In this document: piece after piece, positions 55,143 to 64,000 of the stretch
How positions within the stretch are numbered: position 1 is the stretch's first letter
How the letters are laid out: the number at the start of each line of letters is the position of its first letter
Origin: JAGNZR01 sp051652785
Lineage (GTDB): Bacteria > Fusobacteriota > Fusobacteriia > Fusobacteriales > Fusobacteriaceae
Direction: 5' to 3'
Assembly: GCA_051652785.1 (NCBI GenBank)
Contig: JBOFUX010000051.1
Coordinates: 1 to 64,000, forward strand
DNA length: 64,000 nucleotides
Position numbers and translations under genes: made by a program
The notes under the pieces: model-generated
Databases searched by the model: none
Told to the model about the DNA's origin: nothing
Seen by the model: the letters and a program-made list of their open reading frames with translations, nothing else

Positions 55143-55191
55143 TTTTCAAATTAAAAATGAGGGAATTCCTCCCTCATTTTTAATTTGAAAA
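55143..55191. terminator. 22-bp perfect hairpin, rpsA terminator
   Basis: Bases 55143-55164 are the exact reverse complement of 55170-55191 with a five-base loop, one base after the rpsA stop. The GC-rich core GAGGGA/TCCCTC is followed by T-rich sequence on both strands. Confidence 0.8.
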
Positions 55192-55192
55192 T

Positions 55193-56806
55193 TTATTTTG
55201 AGCTTGATTCTGAATACTTTTCAATTAGCTCCTTTTCTTCTGTTTTTGCCATGTCTAATTCAAGTTTTTTTATAGACATTTTTATCTTTTTTTTCTCTTT
55301 ATCAATTTCAATAATTTCTGCAGTTATTGATTGACCTACTTGAAAATTTTCCTTTAAATTTTTAATAAAATCTTTTGACGCTAACTGTGTTGGAATAAAA
55401 CCATCTATTCCTTTCTCTAAATTAACAAACATTCCAAAATCCATTATAGTTTTTATATCTTTTTGAACTTTATCTCCAACTTTATAATTTTCTACAACTT
55501 TATCCCAAGGACTTTTTTGTAATATTTTTATACTACCTTTAATTTTATTTTCTTCTTTATTTAATTCACTAACTGCAAATTCAATAGTTTCACCTATTTT
55601 ATATTTTGGAACCTCTTCTCCCTGCCAAGATACATCAGATTGATGTATGAAAGCATCTACTCCATTAGAAATTTCTACAAATATTCCAAAGTTTTTAATT
55701 TCCAATATTTTTCCAGATAATTTTGTTCCTAATGCAAATTTTTCCTCTGCATTTGACCAAGGATTTTCACTAAGTTGTTTTATTCCTAATTTTAATTTTC
55801 TTCCACTTGCATCAAAATCCATAATTTTAACTTTTACTATATCTCCTATCTTTACAAAATCAGAAACATTTATCTTTTTCTTATTCCATGTGAAATCTGA
55901 AGCATGAACCAAACCTTCTACTCCTGAAGTAACTTCTACAAACACTCCATATGGAACCACTCTAGTTATTTTCCCTTCTACTATTTCCCCAATTATCACA
56001 GTTTCTTTAGCAACTTCCCAAGGATTTTTAGTTAACATTTTTATTGATAATTTTAAATTCTTTTTCTCTAAATCTATAGCTAAAACTTTACACTGAATTT
56101 TGTCTCCAGAAGTATAAATACCTTTAACAGAATCTATTTTTTTCCAAGATATTTCAGAAATATGAACAAATCCTCTAACAGAACCATATCTAATATTTAC
56201 ACCAAACTCAAGAACGTCTGAAACATCGCAATTCAAAACATCTCCAATTTTTATAGAAGCTAATTCCTCAGCACTTTTTTGAAGAGTAATATCTTTTTTA
56301 GAAAAAGTAACTCTTTTTCCTTTTTTATCCATTTTTATGTCTTTAACCATTACGTCTATCGATTTTCCTGCTGCATTTTCAGAATCCTTCATTGGAATTT
56401 CAGATAAAGAATTTGGTAAAAATCCTTGTTGTTTCATAAATTCAAGAATATATCCACCATTTATTTTTTTTATGATTTTACAATTTAAAATTTCTTTTGT
56501 TTCAAAAGCTTGTTCTACAATTTTCATTCCTTCTTCCATGTCTACTCTTCTTCTAGAACCTACTAAAAATTCACCATCTTCAGTTTCTCCAATAAGAATA
56601 ATTTCAATTTCTTCTCCAAGATTATAGCCTTCTAATTCTTCTGTTCTCACTCTTATTGCAGTTGGTTGCCCTGCTGCATCAAGATAAGCAAAATTTCTAT
56701 CCACTTGTGATATTTTGGCAGTTACTTTTACCTTCCCTTTTTCCTCTGGTGGAAGATATTCGTTTAATAAAGCTTCAAATTCATTGTACTGGTCCATGTT
56801 AGACAT
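55193..56806 (-). CDS. rpsA: 30S ribosomal protein S1
   Basis: A 537-residue multi-domain RNA-binding protein. About six S1 repeats can be traced, the later four being clear (e.g. GKITRVVPYGVFVEVTSGVE, ILEIKNFGIFVEISNGVD). It brings mRNA to the 30S subunit. The ATG follows AGGGGGCACTTTA and overlaps the ispH stop by eight bases. In several Clostridia and fusobacteria S1 is fused to IspH; here the two are separate but overlapping frames. Confidence 0.93.
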   Translation of the reverse strand: MSNMDQYNEFEALLNEYLPPEEKGKVKVTAKISQVDRNFAYLDAAGQPTAIRVRTEELEGYNLGEEIEIILIGETEDGEFLVGSRRRVDMEEGMKIVEQAFETKEILNCKIIKKINGGYILEFMKQQGFLPNSLSEIPMKDSENAAGKSIDVMVKDIKMDKKGKRVTFSKKDITLQKSAEELASIKIGDVLNCDVSDVLEFGVNIRYGSVRGFVHISEISWKKIDSVKGIYTSGDKIQCKVLAIDLEKKNLKLSIKMLTKNPWEVAKETVIIGEIVEGKITRVVPYGVFVEVTSGVEGLVHASDFTWNKKKINVSDFVKIGDIVKVKIMDFDASGRKLKLGIKQLSENPWSNAEEKFALGTKLSGKILEIKNFGIFVEISNGVDAFIHQSDVSWQGEEVPKYKIGETIEFAVSELNKEENKIKGSIKILQKSPWDKVVENYKVGDKVQKDIKTIMDFGMFVNLEKGIDGFIPTQLASKDFIKNLKENFQVGQSITAEIIEIDKEKKKIKMSIKKLELDMAKTEEKELIEKYSESSSK

Positions 56807-57671
56807 TAAAGTGCCCCCTTATTTTATTTTCTATTTTTTTTATTATTTCTTCAGGTGTCGAAGCCCCTGCTGTAATACCTATTTTTTTTACCCCTTTAAA
56901 CCACGACATTGCTAAATCATCTTCACTGCTTAATAATTTTGTGTTTTCATTTATTTCTGAAGAAATCTCATATAATTTTTGAGTATTAGAACTTTTTTTT
57001 CCTCCAATAATCAAAATTATCTCACAATTCTTTGCTAATTCTTGTACAGCAACTTGCCTTTCTTGAGTAGCACCACATATCTTATTAAATATATTAACAT
57101 TCAAGTGACTATTTTCCAAGTGATTTTTTATTTCTTTCATTTTTTCTTTATTTAAAGTTGTCTGAGTTAGCAAGGAATACTGTTTTTTTTCATCAATATT
57201 AAATTTTTTCAATCCCTCTAAATCTTTAAATATATGAATATTTTTACCAAAAGATATAATTCCTTCAACTTCAGGATGATATTTATCTCCTATAAATATT
57301 ATGTCATTATTTTTATTTTCTCTTTCAATAATTTTTTTTCTAATATTTTTTACAAAAATACAAGCAGCATCTTCCAAGATAACTTTTTTCTCTAAAAGTT
57401 TTTCATAAACTTTTTTTTTGGTTCCATGAGCCCTAACTATAACAACATCTTCTTCTGTTAAAAGAACTTTTTCTAATATAACATCTTCTTCTGTTATCAT
57501 TTTAAATCCTATTTTTTTTAATTCTCCTACTACAATTTCATTATGAACAATCATACCTAGTAAATAAACATTAAATCCTAATTTTACTCTCTCTACATAT
57601 TTATAACATGAGTCTACTGCTATTTTAACTCCAATACAAAAGCCCATTTTTTCTGCTCTTATAATTTTCAT
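56799..57671 (-). CDS. ispH: 4-hydroxy-3-methylbut-2-enyl diphosphate reductase IspH
   Basis: A 290-residue [4Fe-4S] reductase, last step of the MEP pathway, giving IPP and DMAPP. Cluster cysteines are in KMGFCIGVK (Cys 12), EDAACIFVK (near 95) and NKICGATQERQ (near 190). V-R-A-H-G and the late I-T-A-G-A-S-T-P-E are further signatures. I chose the ATG behind GAGGAG rather than an upstream start inside ptsH. It begins two bases after the ptsH stop and overlaps rpsA. Confidence 0.95.
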   Translation of the reverse strand: MKIIRAEKMGFCIGVKIAVDSCYKYVERVKLGFNVYLLGMIVHNEIVVGELKKIGFKMITEEDVILEKVLLTEEDVVIVRAHGTKKKVYEKLLEKKVILEDAACIFVKNIRKKIIERENKNNDIIFIGDKYHPEVEGIISFGKNIHIFKDLEGLKKFNIDEKKQYSLLTQTTLNKEKMKEIKNHLENSHLNVNIFNKICGATQERQVAVQELAKNCEIILIIGGKKSSNTQKLYEISSEINENTKLLSSEDDLAMSWFKGVKKIGITAGASTPEEIIKKIENKIRGHFNV

Positions 57672-57672
57672 T

Positions 57673-57942
57673 CTACTCCTCGTTAAACTTTTTAACTTCC
57701 ACAAGTTCTCTTAGAGCCTCTAACAATTGATCTTCATCTTCACCGTCAGCTTCTAGAACTAATTTTCTTCCTTGTTCAGCCGCTAAAAGCATTAATCCCA
57801 TAATACTTTTTCCATTTATTTCTTCTTCATCACACTTAACTAGTATTTCTGCTTCAAATTCTGAGGCAACTTGAACAAATAATGATGAAGGTCTTGCATG
57901 TAACCCCGCTTTATTTTTTATTTCTACTATTATACTTTTCAC
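57673..57942 (-). CDS. ptsH: Phosphocarrier protein HPr
   Basis: An 89-residue HPr. The phosphorylated histidine is in AGLHARPSS (His 15) and the regulatory-serine region is GKSIMGLM (Ser 46). It passes phosphate from EI to sugar-specific EII proteins. The start is GTG behind AGGTAGGT. It lies 83 bases downstream of ptsI, an inversion of the usual ptsH-ptsI order; the gap is AT-rich with TATAAT-like hexamers and may hold an internal promoter. Confidence 0.93.
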   Translation of the reverse strand: MKSIIVEIKNKAGLHARPSSLFVQVASEFEAEILVKCDEEEINGKSIMGLMLLAAEQGRKLVLEADGEDEDQLLEALRELVEVKKFNEE

Positions 57943-58025
57943 TTAAAATACCTACCTTTTTATTAGAATATTTTTAATTAAATATTCTTTTAATTTTTTT
58001 AATATTATATTATACCATTATATTT

Positions 58026-59759
58026 CTATTTTTTTAAATATCCTTTTAATATTTTTTTTATTTCTCCAGAATTTTCTGCATTTAATATTTTTTCTCTTAC
58101 CTCTTTTAGCTCAGATATATTTATTTTCCTAACAATACTTCTCGCTTTAGCAACTGAAGAACGAACCATACTTAAATCATATATTCCCATGCTTAGAAAT
58201 GCAACTATTGCCATTTCTTCCCCTGCCATTTCACCACAAACTGAAATACCTTTTTTATATTTTTTTGCAGCATCAGCAACAAAGGATATCGCCTTTAATA
58301 CTGAAGGATCATAAGGGTCATAAAAATCAGCTAAATTTTCTGATAATCTATCGGTGGCTAATATATACTGAGTTAAATCATTTGTTCCAATACTAAAAAA
58401 ATCTACATGTTTTGAGAATTGTTCAGCTATTAAAGAAACTGATGGAACTTCTACCATTATTCCTTCTTTTATATCTTCACTATAGTTAACTCCTTCTTTT
58501 TTCAGCTCCTCTTTACACTCATTCAATATTTTTTTTACGTCTAAAAGTTCTTGTATTTTTGTTATCATTGGATACATTATCTTTATTTTCTTTCCATAAG
58601 AAACTCTTAATATAGCTCGCAATTGTATTTTCAAAATATCCTTATTTAATAAACTATGTCTTATTCCTCGAACTCCCAAGAACGGATTGCTTTCTTGCTT
58701 CATCTCATAATAGGAAAGTTTTTTATCTGCTCCAATATCTAAAGTCCTTATTATCACCTCTTTTTCTTTTGCTATGTTACCTATTAACTCCTCATAAATA
58801 GCAACTTGCTGTTCTTCCTTTGGAAATTCTACTGATTCCATATACATAAGCTCTGTTCTAAACAGTCCCACTCCATCAGCTTTGTTTTTTTCTATATCTA
58901 ATAAGTCAACCATTCCAGCTACATTTATCTTTAAACTTATCGCTACTCCATCTTTTGTTTCACAAGGTAAACTCAATGATTTTTCATGATCTTCTTTTTC
59001 TAATTTTATATTTTTTTTAAGAATTTTATAATCTGCAATAGTGTCACTATCTGGTGAAATTATTATTTTTTCAAATTTCTTTCTTGCGTCTAGTATTATA
59101 TCCTCATTTTTAGGAAATTTTTGATATAGAATATCATTCATTCCCATCAATGTCGGTATTCCTAAACTTTTAGCTAAAATTGCAACATGAGAGGTTTCAC
59201 CACCATTTTCTAAAATTATTCCTTTAAATTTTATATTTTTATATACAGAATCAAGAAGTTCTGATGGAAGCATCTCTCTAGCTACAAATATTTTTCCATC
59301 CATATCTTCTTTTTTTTCGTCATCATTTGTTAAGTTCTCCAAAATTCTTTCTGAAATATCCTTCACATCTGATTTTCTTTGATTATATACGGGGTCTTCT
59401 AACTGTTCAAAAAGATTAAAATATTTATCTGATATTTTTTTTACTGCATATTCTGCATTAGTATTTTCTATCCTTATTGTTTTTTCTATATCTCTTATGT
59501 ACATAGGATCATCTAACATTACTATATGAGCCATTAATATATCTAACTCTTTCTTTCCCAACTTCTTTTTCAAACTCTGTTTTAATCTTCTTATATCTTC
59601 TTTAGATTTCTCTACAGATTTTTTCCAACGAATTATTTCTTCTTCTATTTTACTAGGCTCTATTTTTCTTTTGTCTATATTAAATTCTTTAGGCTTATGA
59701 ATAAATACTCTCCCTATAATTATTCCTTCACAAGCACTTTTTCCTTTTATTTCTAACAT
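58026..59759 (-). CDS. ptsI: PTS enzyme I
   Basis: A 577-residue phosphoenolpyruvate-protein phosphotransferase. The phosphohistidine motif is GGETSHVAILAKSLGIP (near residue 190). The C-terminal PEP-binding barrel has GVGLFRTELMYM, R-T-L-D-I-G-A-D-K, and the active cysteine in SVCGEMAGE (near 500). It starts sugar phosphorylation via HPr. AGGAGG precedes the ATG, and the glgX stop is eight bases upstream, linking glycogen breakdown and sugar uptake. Confidence 0.95.
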   Translation of the reverse strand: MLEIKGKSACEGIIIGRVFIHKPKEFNIDKRKIEPSKIEEEIIRWKKSVEKSKEDIRRLKQSLKKKLGKKELDILMAHIVMLDDPMYIRDIEKTIRIENTNAEYAVKKISDKYFNLFEQLEDPVYNQRKSDVKDISERILENLTNDDEKKEDMDGKIFVAREMLPSELLDSVYKNIKFKGIILENGGETSHVAILAKSLGIPTLMGMNDILYQKFPKNEDIILDARKKFEKIIISPDSDTIADYKILKKNIKLEKEDHEKSLSLPCETKDGVAISLKINVAGMVDLLDIEKNKADGVGLFRTELMYMESVEFPKEEQQVAIYEELIGNIAKEKEVIIRTLDIGADKKLSYYEMKQESNPFLGVRGIRHSLLNKDILKIQLRAILRVSYGKKIKIMYPMITKIQELLDVKKILNECKEELKKEGVNYSEDIKEGIMVEVPSVSLIAEQFSKHVDFFSIGTNDLTQYILATDRLSENLADFYDPYDPSVLKAISFVADAAKKYKKGISVCGEMAGEEMAIVAFLSMGIYDLSMVRSSVAKARSIVRKINISELKEVREKILNAENSGEIKKILKGYLKK

Positions 59760-59767
59760 GGATCCTC

Positions 59768-61783
59768 CTAAGTTGTTATTTTTTTATTTTTAGCTATAAA
59801 AATAGCAGAACTTCTTCCCGATACATTATATTTTCCATTGAAAATAACTAATGTTCTTTCTAAAAATGACTCTTTCCCTTGTTTTTCTGTATCTGAAACT
59901 ACATGCCATTCTTTTCCGTGAATAACAGGTAATTCAAATTCTAAATTTTCAAAATACGAATTAAAAGCAACATATATCTCTGCATTTTTTTCATACTCAA
60001 ACATAAATGCGATAGAATGAGAATCATAGGATAAATCAGGAGTCCAAGCTTTTACACCATGGATTGTTATTTCTCCCAAACGAGTATAATGTTTTTTTTC
60101 TTTTAACCCTTTATGTATTTTTCTAAATTTAATCATCTTTCTAAAAAAATAAGTTATTTCAAAATATTTTTCTGCTCTTTTCCAATCTAACCAATTAATT
60201 TCATTATCTTGACAATAAGAATTATTGTTTCCATTTTGTGTTTTTCCAAGTTCATCTCCCATCAATATCATGGGTATTCCTCTAGAGATCAGAAGAAGTG
60301 TTATTAAATTTTTCATTTGTTTTATTCTTAATTTATTCACTTTATCAGAGCTGGTTTCACCTTCTAAACCGTGATTCCAAGAATTATTATTATTTTCACC
60401 ATCTCTATTATTCTCACCATTTCCTTGATTATTTTTCTTATTGTAAGAAACTAAATCAAACATTGTAAAACCATCATGAGCAGTTATAAAATTTAAACTG
60501 TTTAAAGAATTTTTTTCTGAATTTTTAAATATATCAAAGCTTCCTGTAACTCTTTGAATTAATTCATTTACTATTCCTGAGTCACCTTTTATAAATTTTC
60601 TAGTAGCATCTCTAAATTTTCCATTCCATACACTCCAATTTTTTGGAAAATCATCCATAAAATACCCATTTCCTGCGTCCCAGGGTTCAGTCATTATTTT
60701 AGCTTTAGAAAGAATTATATCGTTGGAAATATCGTTTAATAATGAATTTTTAGATCCTAACCATTCTCCTGTTTCTCCTCTTCCCATTATTGCACCTAAA
60801 TCAAATCTAAAACCATCTACTCCTACTTTACAATACCAATATCTCAATGAATCTATTATCATAGATTTTACAACAGGGTGATTACAATTCATTGTGTTCC
60901 CTGTTCCAGAATAGTTTAAATATTCCCCTGTTTTCTTATCAAAAAGATAAAAAATTTCCTTATCCATTTCTTTAAAATTAAGACTATTACCCTTTTCATT
61001 TCCTTCAGCAGTATGATTATATACAACGTCTAAAATTATTTCTATTCCATTTTTATGAAGTACGTCAACTAATTCTTTAAATTCTTTTAAAGGACCTTCA
61101 TATTTTCCTTTTATATTATTTACTTCTGAATAATATTTTGAAGTTACTGCAAAAAAACCTATTGGATTGTAGCCCCAAATATTTTTAAGAGGTTCTTTAG
61201 TTTCAGGGGATTTTCCCATTACAAAATCATCAAACTCAAAAATTGGTAAGATTTCCACTGTTGTTACTCCCAATTGTTTTAAATATTCTATTTTTTCTAT
61301 TATACCTTTGTAAGAACCAGGAAACTCTACTTTTGAAGTGGAACTTTTTGTGAAAAGAGAGATATGCATTTCATAAATAATAGTATCTTCTAATAAAATA
61401 TTAGGTCTTTTTATTTCCCTATTTAGAAAGTCATCATTTATAATTACTGCTTTTTGAAATCCAACTGCTTTTTTTTCTGTATATGCTTTAGAATAAGGAT
61501 CTATTATATGATGTTTTTTTTTAGACTTTGTACTATCATCCCTATACACATTCCAAGTATAAAACATATTTTCTTTCAGTCCCTCTATGAAAACATGCCA
61601 AACATCACCAGTTCTATTTTCATTAGAAATTAATTTATATGAAAAAATTGGTCTTTCTGAGATTTCATCACTAAAAATATTAAGCAACATCTCTTTTGAA
61701 CTTCTAGAATATATTCCAAAATTAACACCATTTTTTTTAACGACAGAGCCTAATTTACATTCTCCTCTTCTTATTATATACAT
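59768..61783 (-). CDS. glgX: Glycogen debranching enzyme (GlgX/isoamylase type)
   Basis: A 671-residue GH13 enzyme with an N-terminal CBM48-like domain (residues ~10-95). Catalytic motifs: DVVYNHTAEG, the nucleophile in GFRFDLGAI (near residue 325), the acid/base in MTEPWDAG (near 362) and the third aspartate in ITAHDGFT (near 440). It removes alpha-1,6 branches from glycogen or phosphorylase limit dextrin. No other glg gene is adjacent. GAAGGAGAG precedes the ATG. Upstream is an extended -10 promoter. Confidence 0.9.
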   Translation of the reverse strand: MYIIRRGECKLGSVVKKNGVNFGIYSRSSKEMLLNIFSDEISERPIFSYKLISNENRTGDVWHVFIEGLKENMFYTWNVYRDDSTKSKKKHHIIDPYSKAYTEKKAVGFQKAVIINDDFLNREIKRPNILLEDTIIYEMHISLFTKSSTSKVEFPGSYKGIIEKIEYLKQLGVTTVEILPIFEFDDFVMGKSPETKEPLKNIWGYNPIGFFAVTSKYYSEVNNIKGKYEGPLKEFKELVDVLHKNGIEIILDVVYNHTAEGNEKGNSLNFKEMDKEIFYLFDKKTGEYLNYSGTGNTMNCNHPVVKSMIIDSLRYWYCKVGVDGFRFDLGAIMGRGETGEWLGSKNSLLNDISNDIILSKAKIMTEPWDAGNGYFMDDFPKNWSVWNGKFRDATRKFIKGDSGIVNELIQRVTGSFDIFKNSEKNSLNSLNFITAHDGFTMFDLVSYNKKNNQGNGENNRDGENNNNSWNHGLEGETSSDKVNKLRIKQMKNLITLLLISRGIPMILMGDELGKTQNGNNNSYCQDNEINWLDWKRAEKYFEITYFFRKMIKFRKIHKGLKEKKHYTRLGEITIHGVKAWTPDLSYDSHSIAFMFEYEKNAEIYVAFNSYFENLEFELPVIHGKEWHVVSDTEKQGKESFLERTLVIFNGKYNVSGRSSAIFIAKNKKITT

Positions 61784-61904
61784 TATCTATCTCTCCTTCA
61801 TATTAAATTTTAGGCTAAATAATTATATTTTTTCAGTATTTTTTCATTTTCATATTTTTTAATTTTGTTCTTTCAGTATTTTTTTCTCTAATTCCTTTTC
61901 TTTT

Positions 61905-61913
61905 ATTATAGCA
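61905..61913 (-). promoter_or_regulatory. Extended -10 promoter of glgX-ptsI operon
   Basis: On the minus strand TGC is followed by a perfect TATAAT, about 120 bases before the glgX ATG. No clear -35 is seen. Confidence 0.45.
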
Positions 61914-61997
61914 TATTTTATCGTTTTTTTCTTTTTTTACGTTTTTTTTTACACTTTAACATATTTTATTATTTTTACTTTCCATAATTTAAAAAGC

Positions 61998-62026
61998 TTG
62001 AAAAAAACCATAGTTCATTGTACAAT
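61998..62026 (+). promoter_or_regulatory. obgE promoter
   Basis: TTGAAA and TACAAT with an exact 17-base spacer, 82 bases before the obgE ATG. Confidence 0.65.
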
Positions 62027-62108
62027 ATAGTGATAATAATTGTATAAATTTCTTTTTTTATTTAAAATATTTTCACAAAGTTAAAATAATGTTTTATAGG
62101 AGATAAAA

Positions 62109-63395
62109 ATGTTTATAGATGAGGTAACAGTAACTATAAAAGCTGGAAATGGAGGAGATGGAGCTTCTACTTTTAGAAGAGAGAAGTGTATTCAATTTGG
62201 AGGTCCTGATGGGGGTGACGGTGGTAACGGAGGAGATGTTATTTTTATAGCCGATCCTAATATCAACACCTTAATTGATTTTAAATATAAAAAAATTTTC
62301 TGTGCAAAAAATGGTGCTAATGGTGCAAAAAAACAGATGCACGGAAAAACAGGAGAAAATCTTATCATTAGAGTTCCTGTCGGAACACAAGTTAGGGATA
62401 CTCAAACTTCAAAACTTCTTTTAGATTTAGATGAAGTTCATGCTGAAAGAATATTATTTAAAGGTGGTCGAGGTGGAGATGGAAATGTTCACTTTAAAAC
62501 TGCTACTAGAAAAGCTCCAAAAATAGCTGGTAAAGGTAAAGAAGGTGCAGAGTTAACAGTTAAATTAGAACTTAAATTAATTGCAGATGTTGCTTTAGTT
62601 GGATACCCTTCAGTTGGAAAATCAAGCTTTATTAATAAAGTTTCCGCTGCTAATTCAAAAGTTGGAAGTTATCACTTCACAACTTTAGAACCTAAATTAG
62701 GAGTTGTAAGATTAGAGGAAGGAAAGTCTTTTGTTATCGCTGATATTCCAGGACTAATAGAGGGAGCTCACGAAGGAGTGGGATTAGGGCACAAATTTTT
62801 AAGACACATAGAAAGATGTAAAATGATTTACCATATAGTTGATATTGCAAGTCTTGACGGGAGAACACCAATAGAAGATTATAACAAAATAAATACTGAA
62901 CTTTCTAAATTTAGTGAAAAATTAGCTAATAAACAACAAATAATTTTAGCTAACAAAATGGATCTTTTGTGGGATGAACAAATTTATGAAGATTTCAAAC
63001 ACTATGTTGAAGGTGAAGGAAATCTTGTTTTTCCTATATCCGTAGTCCTTAACGAAGGAATTAAAGAAGTTCTTTTTAAATCTTGGGATATTATTCACTC
63101 TATAAAAAAAGAAACTCTTGAACTTGAACACGATATAAAAGAAGTTTTAAAAGAAATTAGAGGTCATGTGGAAGATTATATTATCATTCAAAATGAAGAT
63201 GGGGTTTTTGAAATTTCTGGAAGAATGGTGGATAGTGTTCTTGCTAAATATGTAGTAACTTTAGAAGAAGAATCTATTATTGATTTCTTACATATGATGA
63301 AGTCTTTAGGACTTGAAGAGGCAATGATTGAAGCTGGAATTGAGGATGGTGACACGGTTAAAATTGCTGGTGTAGAATTTGAATATTTAGATTAA
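62109..63395 (+). CDS. obgE: GTPase Obg
   Basis: A 428-residue essential ribosome-assembly and stress GTPase. The glycine-rich Obg fold (residues 1-158, with GGPDGGDGGNGGDV and K-G-G-R-G-G-D-G) is followed by the GTPase domain: G1 GYPSVGKSS, G3 DIPGLIEGA, G4 NKMD. The C-terminal OCT domain (about 350-428) is present, as in Firmicute-type Obg. TAGGAG precedes the ATG. Confidence 0.97.
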   Translation: MFIDEVTVTIKAGNGGDGASTFRREKCIQFGGPDGGDGGNGGDVIFIADPNINTLIDFKYKKIFCAKNGANGAKKQMHGKTGENLIIRVPVGTQVRDTQTSKLLLDLDEVHAERILFKGGRGGDGNVHFKTATRKAPKIAGKGKEGAELTVKLELKLIADVALVGYPSVGKSSFINKVSAANSKVGSYHFTTLEPKLGVVRLEEGKSFVIADIPGLIEGAHEGVGLGHKFLRHIERCKMIYHIVDIASLDGRTPIEDYNKINTELSKFSEKLANKQQIILANKMDLLWDEQIYEDFKHYVEGEGNLVFPISVVLNEGIKEVLFKSWDIIHSIKKETLELEHDIKEVLKEIRGHVEDYIIIQNEDGVFEISGRMVDSVLAKYVVTLEEESIIDFLHMMKSLGLEEAMIEAGIEDGDTVKIAGVEFEYLD

Positions 63396-63417
63396 AAATT
63401 AGATAGCGAGGCTTTTT

Positions 63418-64000
63418 ATGAAAAATTTAAAGAATATAGGAATAATTATTGCTGGTCCTACTGGTGTTGGTAAAACTTCTCTTTCTATCAAATTGGCAAA
63501 AGCTTTAAATGGAGAGATTATTTCAGCAGATTCTGCTCAAGTTTTCAAAGGTTTAAATATCGGTACCGGAAAAATAACTTTTAATGAAATGGAAGATATC
63601 CCACATCACCTTATTGATATCCTTGAGCCAATCCATAAATATAGTGTAGGTGATTTTCAAAAAAATACTGATTCTATCTTAGAGAAATTAAGTCATGATA
63701 ATATTTTTCCTATAATTGTAGGTGGAACTGGTCTCTATTTAAGTTCTATTATAAAAGGACTTTCTTCTCTTCCCCCAGCTGATAAAAATTTAAGAGAAAC
63801 TTTTTCTCTTATTTCTCTTGTAGAGTTATATGCCCGGCTTAAAAAATTAGATCCTCAAGCTGCTAAAAATATTCATGAAAATAATAGAATTAAAATTGAA
63901 AGAGCTCTTGAAGTCTGTTTGCTAACAGATAATAAATTTTCTATTCTTTCTTTAGAAAATCGAAAGAATAATGATTTTTCTTTCGAAAAAATAGCTCTTG
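63418..64000 (+). CDS. miaA: tRNA dimethylallyltransferase MiaA, 3' end beyond window
   Basis: The first ~194 codons of miaA are open to the window edge. The P-loop GPTGVGKTSLSI is at about residues 14-25, and E-I-I-S-A-D-S-A-Q-V-F-K-G-L-N-I-G-T and the P-H-H-L-I-D-I-L-E-P motif follow, as in MiaA. It adds a dimethylallyl group to A37 of tRNAs that read UNN codons, using DMAPP from the MEP pathway, whose first and last enzymes (Dxs, IspH) are in this window. Located 22 bases after obgE, with GCGAGG as a modest Shine-Dalgarno. Confidence 0.93.
   Translation, partial: MKNLKNIGIIIAGPTGVGKTSLSIKLAKALNGEIISADSAQVFKGLNIGTGKITFNEMEDIPHHLIDILEPIHKYSVGDFQKNTDSILEKLSHDNIFPIIVGGTGLYLSSIIKGLSSLPPADKNLRETFSLISLVELYARLKKLDPQAAKNIHENNRIKIERALEVCLLTDNKFSILSLENRKNNDFSFEKIAL

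Larger units (their letters stand above)
61784..62108. other. Divergent intergenic region between glgX and obgE
   Basis: This 325-base stretch holds no gene I can support. It contains promoter elements for both directions, and a 14-base direct repeat TTTCAGTATTTTTT at 61831-61844 and 61871-61884. The rest is very AT-rich with long T-runs. Confidence 0.6.

Overview
The window looks like chromosomal core sequence from a member of the Fusobacteriota (Fusobacteriaceae-like). It is very AT-rich. It mixes Firmicute-style housekeeping genes (RNase J, HrcA with a CIRCE operator, RbgA/YlqF, YhbY, YlxM-Ffh) with the outer-membrane hardware of a diderm (TolC, an RND pump and its lipoprotein adaptor). 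Anaerobe-type metabolism is also present (AtoE-type short-chain fatty-acid transporter, cysteine desulfidase, FMN 2-hydroxyacid dehydrogenase). No insertion sequence, prophage, integrase or CRISPR array was seen. The genus call is an inference from gene content and composition, not a search result.

Layout. 1-3.1 kb: minus-strand RNA methyltransferases (RsmB, a TrmR-like O-methyltransferase) and an AIR-synthase-like protein. 3.2-6.5 kb: plus-strand rpsP, ylxM-ffh, an M15 lipoprotein and a small winged-helix-like protein. 6.5-7.6 kb: a LysE-type exporter and a four-gene tRNA operon (Gly-Glu-Ala-Met) with its own promoter and terminator. 7.6-12.7 kb: an FMN dehydrogenase with a YfcC-family carrier, a 5'-truncated M20 dipeptidase and a cysteine-desulfurase-like enzyme. 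12.8-18.7 kb: cysteine desulfidase, cystine carrier and CoA-disulfide-reductase-like enzyme, then a catalase with a PerR-like operator. 18.7-23.3 kb: nicotinamidase with a hydrolase-like protein that has lost its catalytic residues, a CorA channel, and two secreted wall enzymes. 23.3-28.8 kb: a tripartite RND efflux operon. 29-30.3 kb: AtoE. 30.4-35.2 kb: hrcA-grpE-dnaK-dnaJ under CIRCE. 35.2-37.2 kb: a phosphodiesterase and an SPFH protein.

From 55.1 down to 37.2 kb, 19 minus-strand genes follow each other with gaps of at most about 50 bases or with overlaps. They cover DNA repair (ruvB), an Rrf2 regulator, RNA modification (rsmE, mtaB, tlyA, rsmI), cell-wall elongation (a LytR_C protein, an MreD-like protein, PBP2), RNA decay (RNase J), ribosome assembly (yhbY, rbgA), isoprenoids (dxs), a C-terminal processing protease and NAD synthesis (nadE). 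Upstream of these lie glgX-ptsI-ptsH-ispH-rpsA (61.8-55.2 kb), then the divergent plus-strand obgE and the start of miaA at the right edge.

Themes. The 11.5-18.7 kb block forms a coherent thiol/sulfur and peroxide module: cystine import, disulfide reduction, cysteine breakdown to sulfide, sulfur mobilisation, and a catalase, which is unexpected for a fusobacterium. Several genes use TTG or GTG starts behind strong Shine-Dalgarno sequences. The window is mostly conserved housekeeping DNA. The most interesting points are the truncated dipeptidase junction, the PerR-like catalase promoter, the triad-less hydrolase, a degenerate LCP/LytR_C protein among the elongation genes, and several long perfect hairpins.
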